In this document: positions 56,276 to 64,000 of the stretch, in pieces
Numbering within the stretch: the first letter of the stretch is position 1
Layout: every line of letters begins with the position of its first letter
NCBI RefSeq assembly: GCF_000027005.1
Contig: NC_012965.1
Span: 1,909,001 to 1,973,000, forward strand
DNA: 64,000 nucleotides
Direction: 5' to 3'
Origin: Komagataella phaffii GS115
Taxonomy: Eukaryota; Ascomycota; Pichiomycetes; Pichiales; Pichiaceae
Translations under genes and position numbers: made by a program
The notes under the pieces: model-generated
Seen by the model: the letters and a program-made list of their open reading frames with translations, nothing else
Database searches by the model: none
What the model was told of the DNA's origin: nothing

Positions 56276-59200
56276 TTAGGCCTTGGCTGCAAGTTCCTCA
56301 AGTTTCTTGAAGTTACGAAGCTCGATGGATCCGTTGCCTGGAAGAATACTTTCTCCTTTGTTGAGGATGTTATCCACTTCTCTGGCACATTGACGTCCTT
56401 CTTGAATACCCCAGACAATCAAAGACTGACCACGGCGACAGTCACCAGCAACAAATACCTTATTGGATACTCTGTATCCAGAGGTGGAAATAGTGGATAT
56501 GTTACCACGCTTGTCTCTGTGAAGACCTTGGGCGGAACCTAATCCGCTCTTGTCTAGTTCAGGACCCATGAAACCCATAGACAAAAGAACAACGTCAGCT
56601 GGGAAGAAATCCTCAGATCCAGGAACTTCAGCCATTTGCCATGCTCCACTATCGGACTGTTTCCATTCAACTCTGACAGTATTGATACCTTTTACGTTAC
56701 CCTCATCATCGCCCTCAAATGATTTACTGAGGATAGAGTATTGACGTGGATCTTTACCATAATGAGTAGCAACTTCACTGTGTCCATAGTCGACACGGAA
56801 TACCCTAGGCCACTGAGGCCATGGGTTCTCCCTGGATCTGGTTTCTGGGGGATGTGGCAGTAATTCAAAGTTAGTCACACTCTTTGCCCCATGCCTAGTT
56901 GCAGTTCCCAAACAGTCATTACCTGTGTCACCACCTCCTATAACAACCACATGCTTACCTTCAAGTTCATCACGAACATTGTCTAAGTAATCATCAAGAA
57001 GTGCTTGCGTATTCCATTTTAATAGCTCCATAGCAAATTTAATATTATTCAGTTCACGCCCTGGAATCTTTAGATCTCTTGGTATGGTGGAACCAATGGC
57101 TACCACGACAGCATCATAGTCTCTTTCCAGCTCTTCAAGTGTGATATCTTCTCCAACATTAACATTGCACTTAAATTCGACGCCCTCAGCGGCCATCAAA
57201 TCAGTACGACGCTTAACAATTCCTTTGTCCAGCTTCATGTTGGGAATACCATACATTAAGAGACCACCTGGACGGTCAGCACGTTCGTAGATTGTGGCAG
57301 AGTGACCAGCTTTATTCAGCTGATCAGCAGCTGCTAAACCAGCAGGACCGGAACCAATGATGGCAATAGTCTTACCGGTGCGAATCTTAGGAGGCTGAGG
57401 TTTAATCCAACCTTGTTTGAATCCGTAGTCAATTATACCAGCTTCCACAGACTTTATACCGACGGCTTCAGCTCCAGTGAGATTAACCACACAGGCACCC
57501 TCACAAGGTGCAGGGCATACCTTTGAAGTAAATTCAGGGAAGTTGTTGGTCATCAAAAGTCTCTGCAAAGCTTCATACCATTGATCACGGAAAACAAGTT
57601 CATTCCATTGAGGAATAATGTTTGAGATGGGGCATCCAGTGTCACTGGTACAGAAGGGAACACCACAGTCCATACATCTTGCAGTCTGTTGTTTCAATTC
57701 ATCTTTGGTCAACCTTGTGGAAAGCTCATTCCAGTCTTTGGTCCTAGTCTTTGCACTGCGGTAGGGTTCATTAAGTCGCTTGTACTTCATGAAACCCTTC
57801 AGTTTATCTAGCTTCACTAATTTCTTTTCCTCGGATTTTACGTTGAGAATGGCATCTTCTAAATCAGTGATTTTAGGTTCTGCCTTCTTACAACTTGACT
57901 TCTTGTTACGAAGAATTTCTCCGTTTGTAACATCAGCTTCGGGGTCTTGCTTGAGTTTTTCGAAGAAATTCTGAACTTTATCTTGCTTCACCTTTTCAAG
58001 TTCCTTCTTTTCCTTCTCCAAGACATTCTTATACTCGTAAGGCAATACCTTCACAAAGCGAGGCAGAATTCGGTTAAAGTCCTGCAATATATTATTAGCG
58101 AGTCCAGAACCAGTGTAATGGCGGTGGTCCTCGATTAATCCACGCAGGAAAGCAATCTCACTGGGGTCAGTCAAAGACGAAAGTTCAACCATCTCCTTGT
58201 TCACTTTTGTATCCTCAAATTCTTGAGCCATGTCTAACACATAAGCAATACCACCAGACATACCAGCTGCAAAATTGATACCTGTGCTACCCAGCACAAC
58301 GACCCGACCACCTGTCATATACTCACAACAATGATCACCAGCTCCTTCAACAACTGCAGTAGCACCTGAATTACGAACAGCAAATCTTTCAGCCGCAATA
58401 CCGCTGATAAATACTGCTCCGGAAGTGGCTCCATAAAGACATGTATTACCAACAATCATGTTCTCTTCAGCCTTGAAAACACTGGACTTAGGAGGGTAAA
58501 CGATGATGCGACCGCCGGAGAGCCCTTTTCCAACATAATCATTACAGTCACCTTCTAATTCCAAGGTCACACCAGGGGCAAGATACGCACCAAAGGACTG
58601 CCCGGCATTTCCTGTGACATTAACGTGGACAGTATCATGAGGGAGACCTTCCTCACCAAATTTCTTTGAGATACGGTAGGACAAAGTTGATCCAAAAGCA
58701 CGATCGGTATTGGTGATGTCACAAACAATAGTAACAGGAAGGCCATTCTCTAGAGTAACTTCTGCCTCATCAATAAGTTTATTGTCCAGCCTCATGTGAA
58801 GCTTGTAGTCTTGTTTACGGACACAACGGGTTGCTACACCAGGACGAATACTGTGAGCAGGGGTCAAAATTGGCGACAAGTCAATATTAACATTCTTGGT
58901 ATTCATGAACTCTTCACGAACAAACAGTTTTTCGGCTCTACCCACCATTTCGTTAATGGTACGGAATCCGAGTTTTGCCATGATTTGTCTCAACTCATTG
59001 GCAAGATAGTAGAAGAAATTAATGACATGTTCAGGTGTACCCTCAAACTTGGAACGAAGCTCTGGGTCTTGAGTAGCGATACCTACTGGACAGGTATTCA
59101 AATGACACTTTCTCATCATAATACAGCCCATTGCAATAAGAGGAGCAGTGGCAAAACCCCATTCTTCAGCTCCCAGCAGACAAGCAATTGCGATATCCCT

Positions 59201-62200
59201 ACCTGTTTTGAGTTGACCATCTGTTTGCACAACAACACGGCCACGCAGGTCATTCAAAACTAACGTTTGGTGGGTTTCTGCCAAACCTAGTTCCCATGGA
59301 AGTCCAGCATACTTGATACCAGTCCAACGTGAAGCACCAGTTCCACCGTCATGACCACTGATTAAAATATGTTCGGCCTTAGCTTTAGCAACACCTGCAG
59401 CAATGATACCGACACCAACTTCGGAAACCAATTTGACAGAGATACGAGCTCTAGGGTTACTACATTTTAGATCGTAGATAAGTTGCTTCAAATCTTCGAT
59501 GGAATAAATGTCATGATGAGGAGGAGGCGAAATGAGACCAACACCAGGTGTAGAGTGACGAGTTCTGGCAATCTCCTTAGATACCTTGTGGCCTGGTAAC
59601 TCACCACCTTCACCAGGTTTAGCACCTTGAGCCATCTTGATTTGAAGTTCATCAGCATCAGCTAGATAGTGTGCAGTGACACCAAATCTTCCCGAAGCAA
59701 TTTGTTTGATGGCGGATCTCATGGTGTCACCATTCTCGGTGATATGGGACCTCTCCTTGTCTTCACCACCCTCACCTGTATTAGACTTACCACCTAATCT
59801 GTTCATGGCGACCGCAAGTGTTGAGTGAGACTCCATTGATATAGAACCATAGGACATGGCTCCCGTTGCAAATCTGCGAACAATTTCAGTCCAAGGCTCA
59901 ACCTGGTCGATAGGAACTGGGGTGGAATGATCAAAATCAAAATCTAACAAACCACGGAGAGTACAATTCTTGATTGCCTCGTATTCCTTCTTACTATAAG
60001 CCTCATATGCTTTCTCGTTCTTATTACGGACAGCATCCTGAATACTAGCAATAGCTGCAGGATCATTGATATGAGCTTCTCCACCATCACGCCAGTGATA
60101 CTCACCAGTCTCGGGGAGACCTTCCTTTCTTACGGATTCTGGATTGAACTTTTCTGGTGTAAAACCCTGATCATGTAAAGTAAATGCATCTTGAGCGAGA
60201 TACTCAAATGTCACACCCTTAATACGCGAGGCGGTTCCAGCAAAGCATCTATCGACAATCGAGTTATCCATACCGAGAATTTCAAAAATTTGGGCTCCCT
60301 TGTAGGAGGCCAGAGTGGAAATACCCATTTTCGACATTACCTTTAGGATACCACTGTTGATTGAGGACTTGTAGTTGTTGATTACCTGATCATCAGTAAG
60401 CTCTCCTTTGGGACTTCGCAGCAATTTACGCTTGTTCATATTAAGAAGTGTTTCCATAGCAAGATATGGATTGATACCATCACAACCATAACCAACCAAG
60501 GTACACATATGATGAACCTCACGAGCTTCACCAGTTTCAACAATAATTGCAACCTTAGATCTTTGCTTCTGTCTTACCAGATGATGATGAACGGCACCAA
60601 CAGAAACTAAAGCCGAAAGCGGAATGCGGTTACCTTGGGAAATGTTTCTATCGGATAGGATAATTATGGACGAATTCTCCGAGATAGCCAGCAGAGCTTG
60701 TTGACAAATACGGGATATAGCATTCGTGTATCCCAACAATCCTTCCTCCTTGTCAAACGTGATATCGATAGTCGAGATTTTCCACTGAGGATAAACGTTG
60801 CTGATCTCTGTGAGTGCCTTAAACTGTCTGTTGGTCAGGATAGGAGACTTCAGCAACAATCTATTACACTGTTGAGGTTTCATCTCCAATATATTACCTT
60901 GAGGTCCTACTGGGCATTCTAAGGACATCACAATCGATTCCCTGATGGGATCAATGGGAGGGTTTGTGACCTGCGCAAACAATTGACGGAAATATTCATA
61001 GGTTAGTTTCGGTTTCTCGGAAATACAAGCAAGAGCAGTGTCGTTACCCATAGAACCAAGTGCTTCCTTTCCACTGGCACCCATAGGTCCAATAATTAAG
61101 TTTATTTGTTCCAAGGAGTATCCAAACGCTTTCAGTCTGGGATCGGTGTCAATATTACCAGCATCTTCAGGCAGATCTTGGGCTAGAGAGATGTCCCTTA
61201 CCTCAAGTTTGGAAATCAGTTCAGGTATAGAGATTTGATTAGCAAGTACCCAAGACTTGAAGTCAAATCTGGATGCAACTTTGCTTTTCAATTCTCTATC
61301 ATCTACAATTCTTCCCTCCTTGGTATCAACCAAAAGCATTCTACCAGGACGCAAACGACCTTTCTGAATGATCTTAGCGGGATCAATATTTGGAATGACA
61401 CCAACCTCGGAACCACAAATCATAAGATCGTCATCGGTGACGTAGAATCGACATGGCCGTAATCCATTTCTATCCAGATTGGCCCCACAATAACGACCGT
61501 CCGCAAAAGTAAACAAAGCAGGTCCATCCCAAGGCTCCATTAAGCAAGCAGCCCACTCATAGAAAGCACGCATCTTAGGAGGCATGTTAGCATTGTTCTG
61601 CCAAGCTTCGGGGATTAGTAGCATAACGGCCTCGGGAAGAGAAAGGACTCCGTTAATCATCAGTAGCTCCAGTACATTATCAAAAGCACCGGAGTCAGAT
61701 CCACCCTCTTCAATTATAGGGTAAAGCTTATCAAGCTCGTCGTCTTCAAAAGTGGTACTTGACATAACACCTTCACGAGCTCTCATCCAGTTCTTATTAC
61801 CTCTCAATGTATTGATCTCACCATTATGGGCAGCCCAACGCAAAGGTTGAGCCCTATCCCAAGATGGAAAAGTGTTTGTAGAGAAACGGGAGTGCACCAG
61901 AGCAAAATGGGATTCGTACTCCACATTGACCAAATCATGATAGTAGTTAAATACCTGGGCAGGAGTAAGCTGTCCCTTGTACACTATATTCTTGTTGGAC
62001 AATGAACAAATATAGTACCAGTTATGAATACCAATGGTATGAGTGGACTGCTTACGCAAAATAAATAATTGTTTTTCAAATCTAGTTTGAAATTTTTCCT
62101 CAAACTCAGCCTCTGAGTACTCAGCTGGAGAGTCGCCTTCACCGTAGGCTTCTTCCAAGACAATACAAGGCTGTTGAATGAATGGCTCACGGGATAGAGA

Positions 62201-62692
62201 TGCAGGACCCAAAATGGATGAGTCATGAGGGACATTTCTCCAACCAAGCACCCTCAGCCCCAAAGATTTGGCAATGTTGGTAAAAGTGGCCTTAGAACGG
62301 TTGATGACTTCCTGGTCATCATTCTTGAAGAAGACGTTACCTACGGCATACTCTCCCAATCGAGGAATTTTAACCCCACAGTGATATTGGAACTCACGTT
62401 CCATGAACTTGTGTGGAATAGAAGTCATGACACCAGCTCCGTCTCCGTCTCTAGCATCGGAACCGACTGCTCCACGGTGTGCCATATTGCAAAGCAAGTA
62501 GCTGGAATCAGAGACTATCTTGTGAGAAGGAACACCCTTAATGTGGCAGGCAAAACCTACCCCACAAGCATCTTTTTCATACTCTTGGTTGTACAACGTA
62601 CTTAAACCAGGTTTGGGCAAAGTGTGTGCCCAGGTTCTGTTTCCTGGAACTTCATCATAGGAGTATGGGGTGTACTCTGGCTCTTGTTCCAT
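56276..62692 (-). CDS. GLT1: NADH-dependent glutamate synthase (GOGAT)
   Basis: Makes two glutamates from glutamine and 2-oxoglutarate, with NADH as donor; key for ammonium assimilation. 2138 residues from the ATG complementary to 62690-62692; the ORF extends 42 codons further without an ATG. A short propeptide precedes the N-terminal nucleophile Cys43 (KDACGVGF), which opens the class II amidotransferase domain. Then come the central domain, the FMN/3Fe-4S synthase domain (CHLNTCPVGIATQ near 1195) and the glutamate-synthase C-terminal domain (GANA-type beta-helix; GNTCLYGATSGAVF). The fused small subunit has 4Fe-4S cysteines (CMDCGVPFC, CPAPCEGACV), an FAD site (IAIIGSGPAGLAAADQL) and an NADH site (VVVIGGGDTGND). 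All expected domains are intact. Confidence 0.97.
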   Translation of the reverse strand: MEQEPEYTPYSYDEVPGNRTWAHTLPKPGLSTLYNQEYEKDACGVGFACHIKGVPSHKIVSDSSYLLCNMAHRGAVGSDARDGDGAGVMTSIPHKFMEREFQYHCGVKIPRLGEYAVGNVFFKNDDQEVINRSKATFTNIAKSLGLRVLGWRNVPHDSSILGPASLSREPFIQQPCIVLEEAYGEGDSPAEYSEAEFEEKFQTRFEKQLFILRKQSTHTIGIHNWYYICSLSNKNIVYKGQLTPAQVFNYYHDLVNVEYESHFALVHSRFSTNTFPSWDRAQPLRWAAHNGEINTLRGNKNWMRAREGVMSSTTFEDDELDKLYPIIEEGGSDSGAFDNVLELLMINGVLSLPEAVMLLIPEAWQNNANMPPKMRAFYEWAACLMEPWDGPALFTFADGRYCGANLDRNGLRPCRFYVTDDDLMICGSEVGVIPNIDPAKIIQKGRLRPGRMLLVDTKEGRIVDDRELKSKVASRFDFKSWVLANQISIPELISKLEVRDISLAQDLPEDAGNIDTDPRLKAFGYSLEQINLIIGPMGASGKEALGSMGNDTALACISEKPKLTYEYFRQLFAQVTNPPIDPIRESIVMSLECPVGPQGNILEMKPQQCNRLLLKSPILTNRQFKALTEISNVYPQWKISTIDITFDKEEGLLGYTNAISRICQQALLAISENSSIIILSDRNISQGNRIPLSALVSVGAVHHHLVRQKQRSKVAIIVETGEAREVHHMCTLVGYGCDGINPYLAMETLLNMNKRKLLRSPKGELTDDQVINNYKSSINSGILKVMSKMGISTLASYKGAQIFEILGMDNSIVDRCFAGTASRIKGVTFEYLAQDAFTLHDQGFTPEKFNPESVRKEGLPETGEYHWRDGGEAHINDPAAIASIQDAVRNKNEKAYEAYSKKEYEAIKNCTLRGLLDFDFDHSTPVPIDQVEPWTEIVRRFATGAMSYGSISMESHSTLAVAMNRLGGKSNTGEGGEDKERSHITENGDTMRSAIKQIASGRFGVTAHYLADADELQIKMAQGAKPGEGGELPGHKVSKEIARTRHSTPGVGLISPPPHHDIYSIEDLKQLIYDLKCSNPRARISVKLVSEVGVGIIAAGVAKAKAEHILISGHDGGTGASRWTGIKYAGLPWELGLAETHQTLVLNDLRGRVVVQTDGQLKTGRDIAIACLLGAEEWGFATAPLIAMGCIMMRKCHLNTCPVGIATQDPELRSKFEGTPEHVINFFYYLANELRQIMAKLGFRTINEMVGRAEKLFVREEFMNTKNVNIDLSPILTPAHSIRPGVATRCVRKQDYKLHMRLDNKLIDEAEVTLENGLPVTIVCDITNTDRAFGSTLSYRISKKFGEEGLPHDTVHVNVTGNAGQSFGAYLAPGVTLELEGDCNDYVGKGLSGGRIIVYPPKSSVFKAEENMIVGNTCLYGATSGAVFISGIAAERFAVRNSGATAVVEGAGDHCCEYMTGGRVVVLGSTGINFAAGMSGGIAYVLDMAQEFEDTKVNKEMVELSSLTDPSEIAFLRGLIEDHRHYTGSGLANNILQDFNRILPRFVKVLPYEYKNVLEKEKKELEKVKQDKVQNFFEKLKQDPEADVTNGEILRNKKSSCKKAEPKITDLEDAILNVKSEEKKLVKLDKLKGFMKYKRLNEPYRSAKTRTKDWNELSTRLTKDELKQQTARCMDCGVPFCTSDTGCPISNIIPQWNELVFRDQWYEALQRLLMTNNFPEFTSKVCPAPCEGACVVNLTGAEAVGIKSVEAGIIDYGFKQGWIKPQPPKIRTGKTIAIIGSGPAGLAAADQLNKAGHSATIYERADRPGGLLMYGIPNMKLDKGIVKRRTDLMAAEGVEFKCNVNVGEDITLEELERDYDAVVVAIGSTIPRDLKIPGRELNNIKFAMELLKWNTQALLDDYLDNVRDELEGKHVVVIGGGDTGNDCLGTATRHGAKSVTNFELLPHPPETRSRENPWPQWPRVFRVDYGHSEVATHYGKDPRQYSILSKSFEGDDEGNVKGINTVRVEWKQSDSGAWQMAEVPGSEDFFPADVVLLSMGFMGPELDKSGLGSAQGLHRDKRGNISTISTSGYRVSNKVFVAGDCRRGQSLIVWGIQEGRQCAREVDNILNKGESILPGNGSIELRNFKKLEELAAKA

Positions 62693-63099
62693 AATATATC
62701 CTGTAAATTCAAGATCTAGATTTTTATTTTGCTTTACAGAAAAGAGAAGGAAGAGTTTTTCTAGGAGAATAGAGTTTGGACGACGAATGAATCGGTTAAA
62801 TGAGATTATGAGACCCAAATCTGGAGATAAAGATCAGTCAGTTAATTGGACATTCCCAATCGAGGCTGACATAGTGTAAATTCGCGAAGAGATTTCTTAT
62901 CAGGGTTTTTACCCCAGCCAATAGCAGTAATACGTTTTGTCATTGGCAAAGAGAGAACCCTCGATTGCATCTTAAAGATGCAGCAGCACGTCGCCGGCCA
63001 TGTCCTTGAGGAGCGGAGCGAGCTTCGGCTGTTGTGTCACCTGACTATTGGTTTTTTTTTTTTTTTTTTTTCAATAGGCTCAGTTTTCTATTACTATTA
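62693..63099. promoter_or_regulatory. GLT1 promoter / PWP1 3' region with GATA boxes
   Basis: 407 bp. GATAA at 62826-62830 and GATAAG (as CTTATC) at 62896-62901, about 135 and 205 bp upstream of the GLT1 start, fit nitrogen-catabolite/GATA regulation. A 20-nt T tract (63052-63071) lies just 3' of PWP1 (an A tract on its coding strand). The CCAAT at 62918-62922 is a second possible element. Confidence 0.5.
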
Positions 63100-64000
63100 T
63101 CATACAAACTCGTCATCAACTTCGACTTGCTCTGTCTCTGGTGCAGCTTCCAGTCGTTCATCATCGTCATCTTCCCCAGCATCAGGAACCATAATCTGCT
63201 CGTGCTCGGTTCTGTATTTACGACTGATCCTAGAGCTGCGACCTAATTCCATTGCTCGTTCTCTGGCCTGATCTTGTAAGCTCTTTAACTGGCCACCTAA
63301 ACTCTTTCTAACTGTGCGGTTTGATAGAGAATCCCAAATTTGTAGTGATCCGGAAGCACCTCCAATCGTAATGAAGCCTGCCACTTCGACATCTGGGGCA
63401 AAGGATGAGGCGAGCACGTTACCCACACCAAAATCTCTGCTCAGAATCATCGAAGGATTTCCTGAGTTCGTTGACGTCGGAACATTCCACAACTTGAGGT
63501 TTTTGTCTCCCATAGCTCCTGTCGCCAGCAAGCCATCCACAAATCTATTACGATCCAGGGTGGAGATACCTGAATCATGTGCATGTAAAGTCCATAACGA
63601 CTTCTCTGCTCTGATATCTAAACAGTAGATGTTACCTTGATCGGTACCCGCATAAACAGTTTTCTCGGGTCCCCAGCAGGCGGTTTCCACTTCTTCATTT
63701 CCTGATCCAACCACGAATCTTTTGGTCATTGATTTCTCTTCAGTAATTCGGACGTCTGTCAAGGATACATACCCATCATAACCACCAGTCAATAGTATGG
63801 ACCCATTTTCTTCACTCCATTGGGAGGAAGATATCTGTTTACCCTGATGAATCTTATTCATGGACCTAACACATTGAGCTTGGTTCAAATCCCACAATTT
63901 AACTGTGCAGTCGGCTGAACAAGAAGCTAGCACGGATCTAAAACTTCTGTTATGAGATAAAGAAAGAACTGCATCAGTGTGATGGGTAGTTACATGAGAT
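63100..64000 (-). CDS. PWP1: WD40 ribosome-assembly protein Pwp1 (5' partial)
   Basis: Nucleolar WD40 protein needed for 60S subunit assembly. The frame runs open to the right edge of the window and lacks its N terminus; only the C-terminal ~300 residues are present. The region reads HTDAVLSLSHNRSFRSVLAS then SADCTVKLWDLN, the typical Pwp1 repeat, with further repeats (ILLTGGYDGYVSLTDVR, TVYAGTDQGNIYCLDIRAEK, LATGAMGDKNLKLWNVP, ITIGGASGSLQIWDSLSNR). A Lys/Arg helix (RERAMELGRSSRISRKYRTE) and an acidic tail (EDDDDERLEAAPETEQVEVD) follow, as in other Pwp1 proteins. The GTG at 63931-63933 is not a start. Confidence 0.88.
   Translation of the reverse strand, partial: SHVTTHHTDAVLSLSHNRSFRSVLASCSADCTVKLWDLNQAQCVRSMNKIHQGKQISSSQWSEENGSILLTGGYDGYVSLTDVRITEEKSMTKRFVVGSGNEEVETACWGPEKTVYAGTDQGNIYCLDIRAEKSLWTLHAHDSGISTLDRNRFVDGLLATGAMGDKNLKLWNVPTSTNSGNPSMILSRDFGVGNVLASSFAPDVEVAGFITIGGASGSLQIWDSLSNRTVRKSLGGQLKSLQDQARERAMELGRSSRISRKYRTEHEQIMVPDAGEDDDDERLEAAPETEQVEVDDEFV

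Noticed and set aside
62693..62818. 42-codon in-frame extension of GLT1
   Set aside because: No ATG; starts with TTG. The ATG at 62692 gives a normal propeptide before the Cys nucleophile.
63882..63892. GGTTCAAATCC resembling a tRNA B box
   Set aside because: It lies inside a conserved PWP1 WD40 repeat, and no A box or cloverleaf can be drawn around it.

Overview
This window is a gene-dense stretch of an ascomycete budding-yeast nuclear chromosome. The gene set is typical of Saccharomycotina. Introns are few and mostly very short, with GTRAGT donors and CTAAC or TACTAAC branch sites. CTG is read as leucine at an invariant site (cytochrome c1), so this is not a CUG-Ser yeast. Retention of a dynactin p62 subunit and a GH125 alpha-mannosidase, both absent from S. 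cerevisiae as far as I know, points to a lineage outside Saccharomyces. The best guess is the Komagataella (Pichia pastoris) group; this is recognition from memory, not a database result. No tRNA, rRNA, transposon, CRISPR array or viral element was seen.

Layout. 1-14 kb: HBS1 (5' end off the window), UFE1, VPS5, RPF2, RSE1, NUP133. 14-19 kb: DAD2 and SGO1 on a divergent promoter, CDC21, then CYT1 and YNG1 (both spliced). 19-25 kb: ALG8, an unidentified basic protein with a broken 5' end, TUP1, EFM7/NNT1. 25-31 kb: a CTS1-type chitinase broken by two apparent frameshifts, an unknown gene, a GH125 mannosidase. 31-38 kb: NPA3, BTS1, an unknown gene, a Ser-rich gene with an apparent frameshift, a three-exon WD40 gene. 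38-47 kb: GLR1, ECM31, FMP30, SEC62, MGR2 (spliced), an ATG21-like PROPPIN, an alpha-arrestin. 47-56 kb: HRD3, dynactin p62, MHF2/CENP-X, a leucine-rich-repeat protein, DLD1, HCR1, a PAR32-like protein. 56-64 kb: GLT1 and the C-terminal part of PWP1 (runs off the right end).

Functional themes are those of scattered housekeeping genes, but some neighbours share logic. DAD2, SGO1 and CDC21 sit together, and both intergenic regions carry an ACGCGT (MCB) box. GLT1 and the PAR32-like gene, both nitrogen-linked, are tail to tail and each has a GATAAG box upstream. HRD3 and SEC62 (ER), and DLD1, CYT1, MGR2 and FMP30 (mitochondria), are dispersed.

The most notable anomaly is that three genes (about 22.0, 26.5 and 35.9 kb) have reading frames that become continuous if a single base is gained or lost in a short homopolymer. 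This is either assembly error or real inactivation or novel decoding. I did not find a convincing previously undescribed system.
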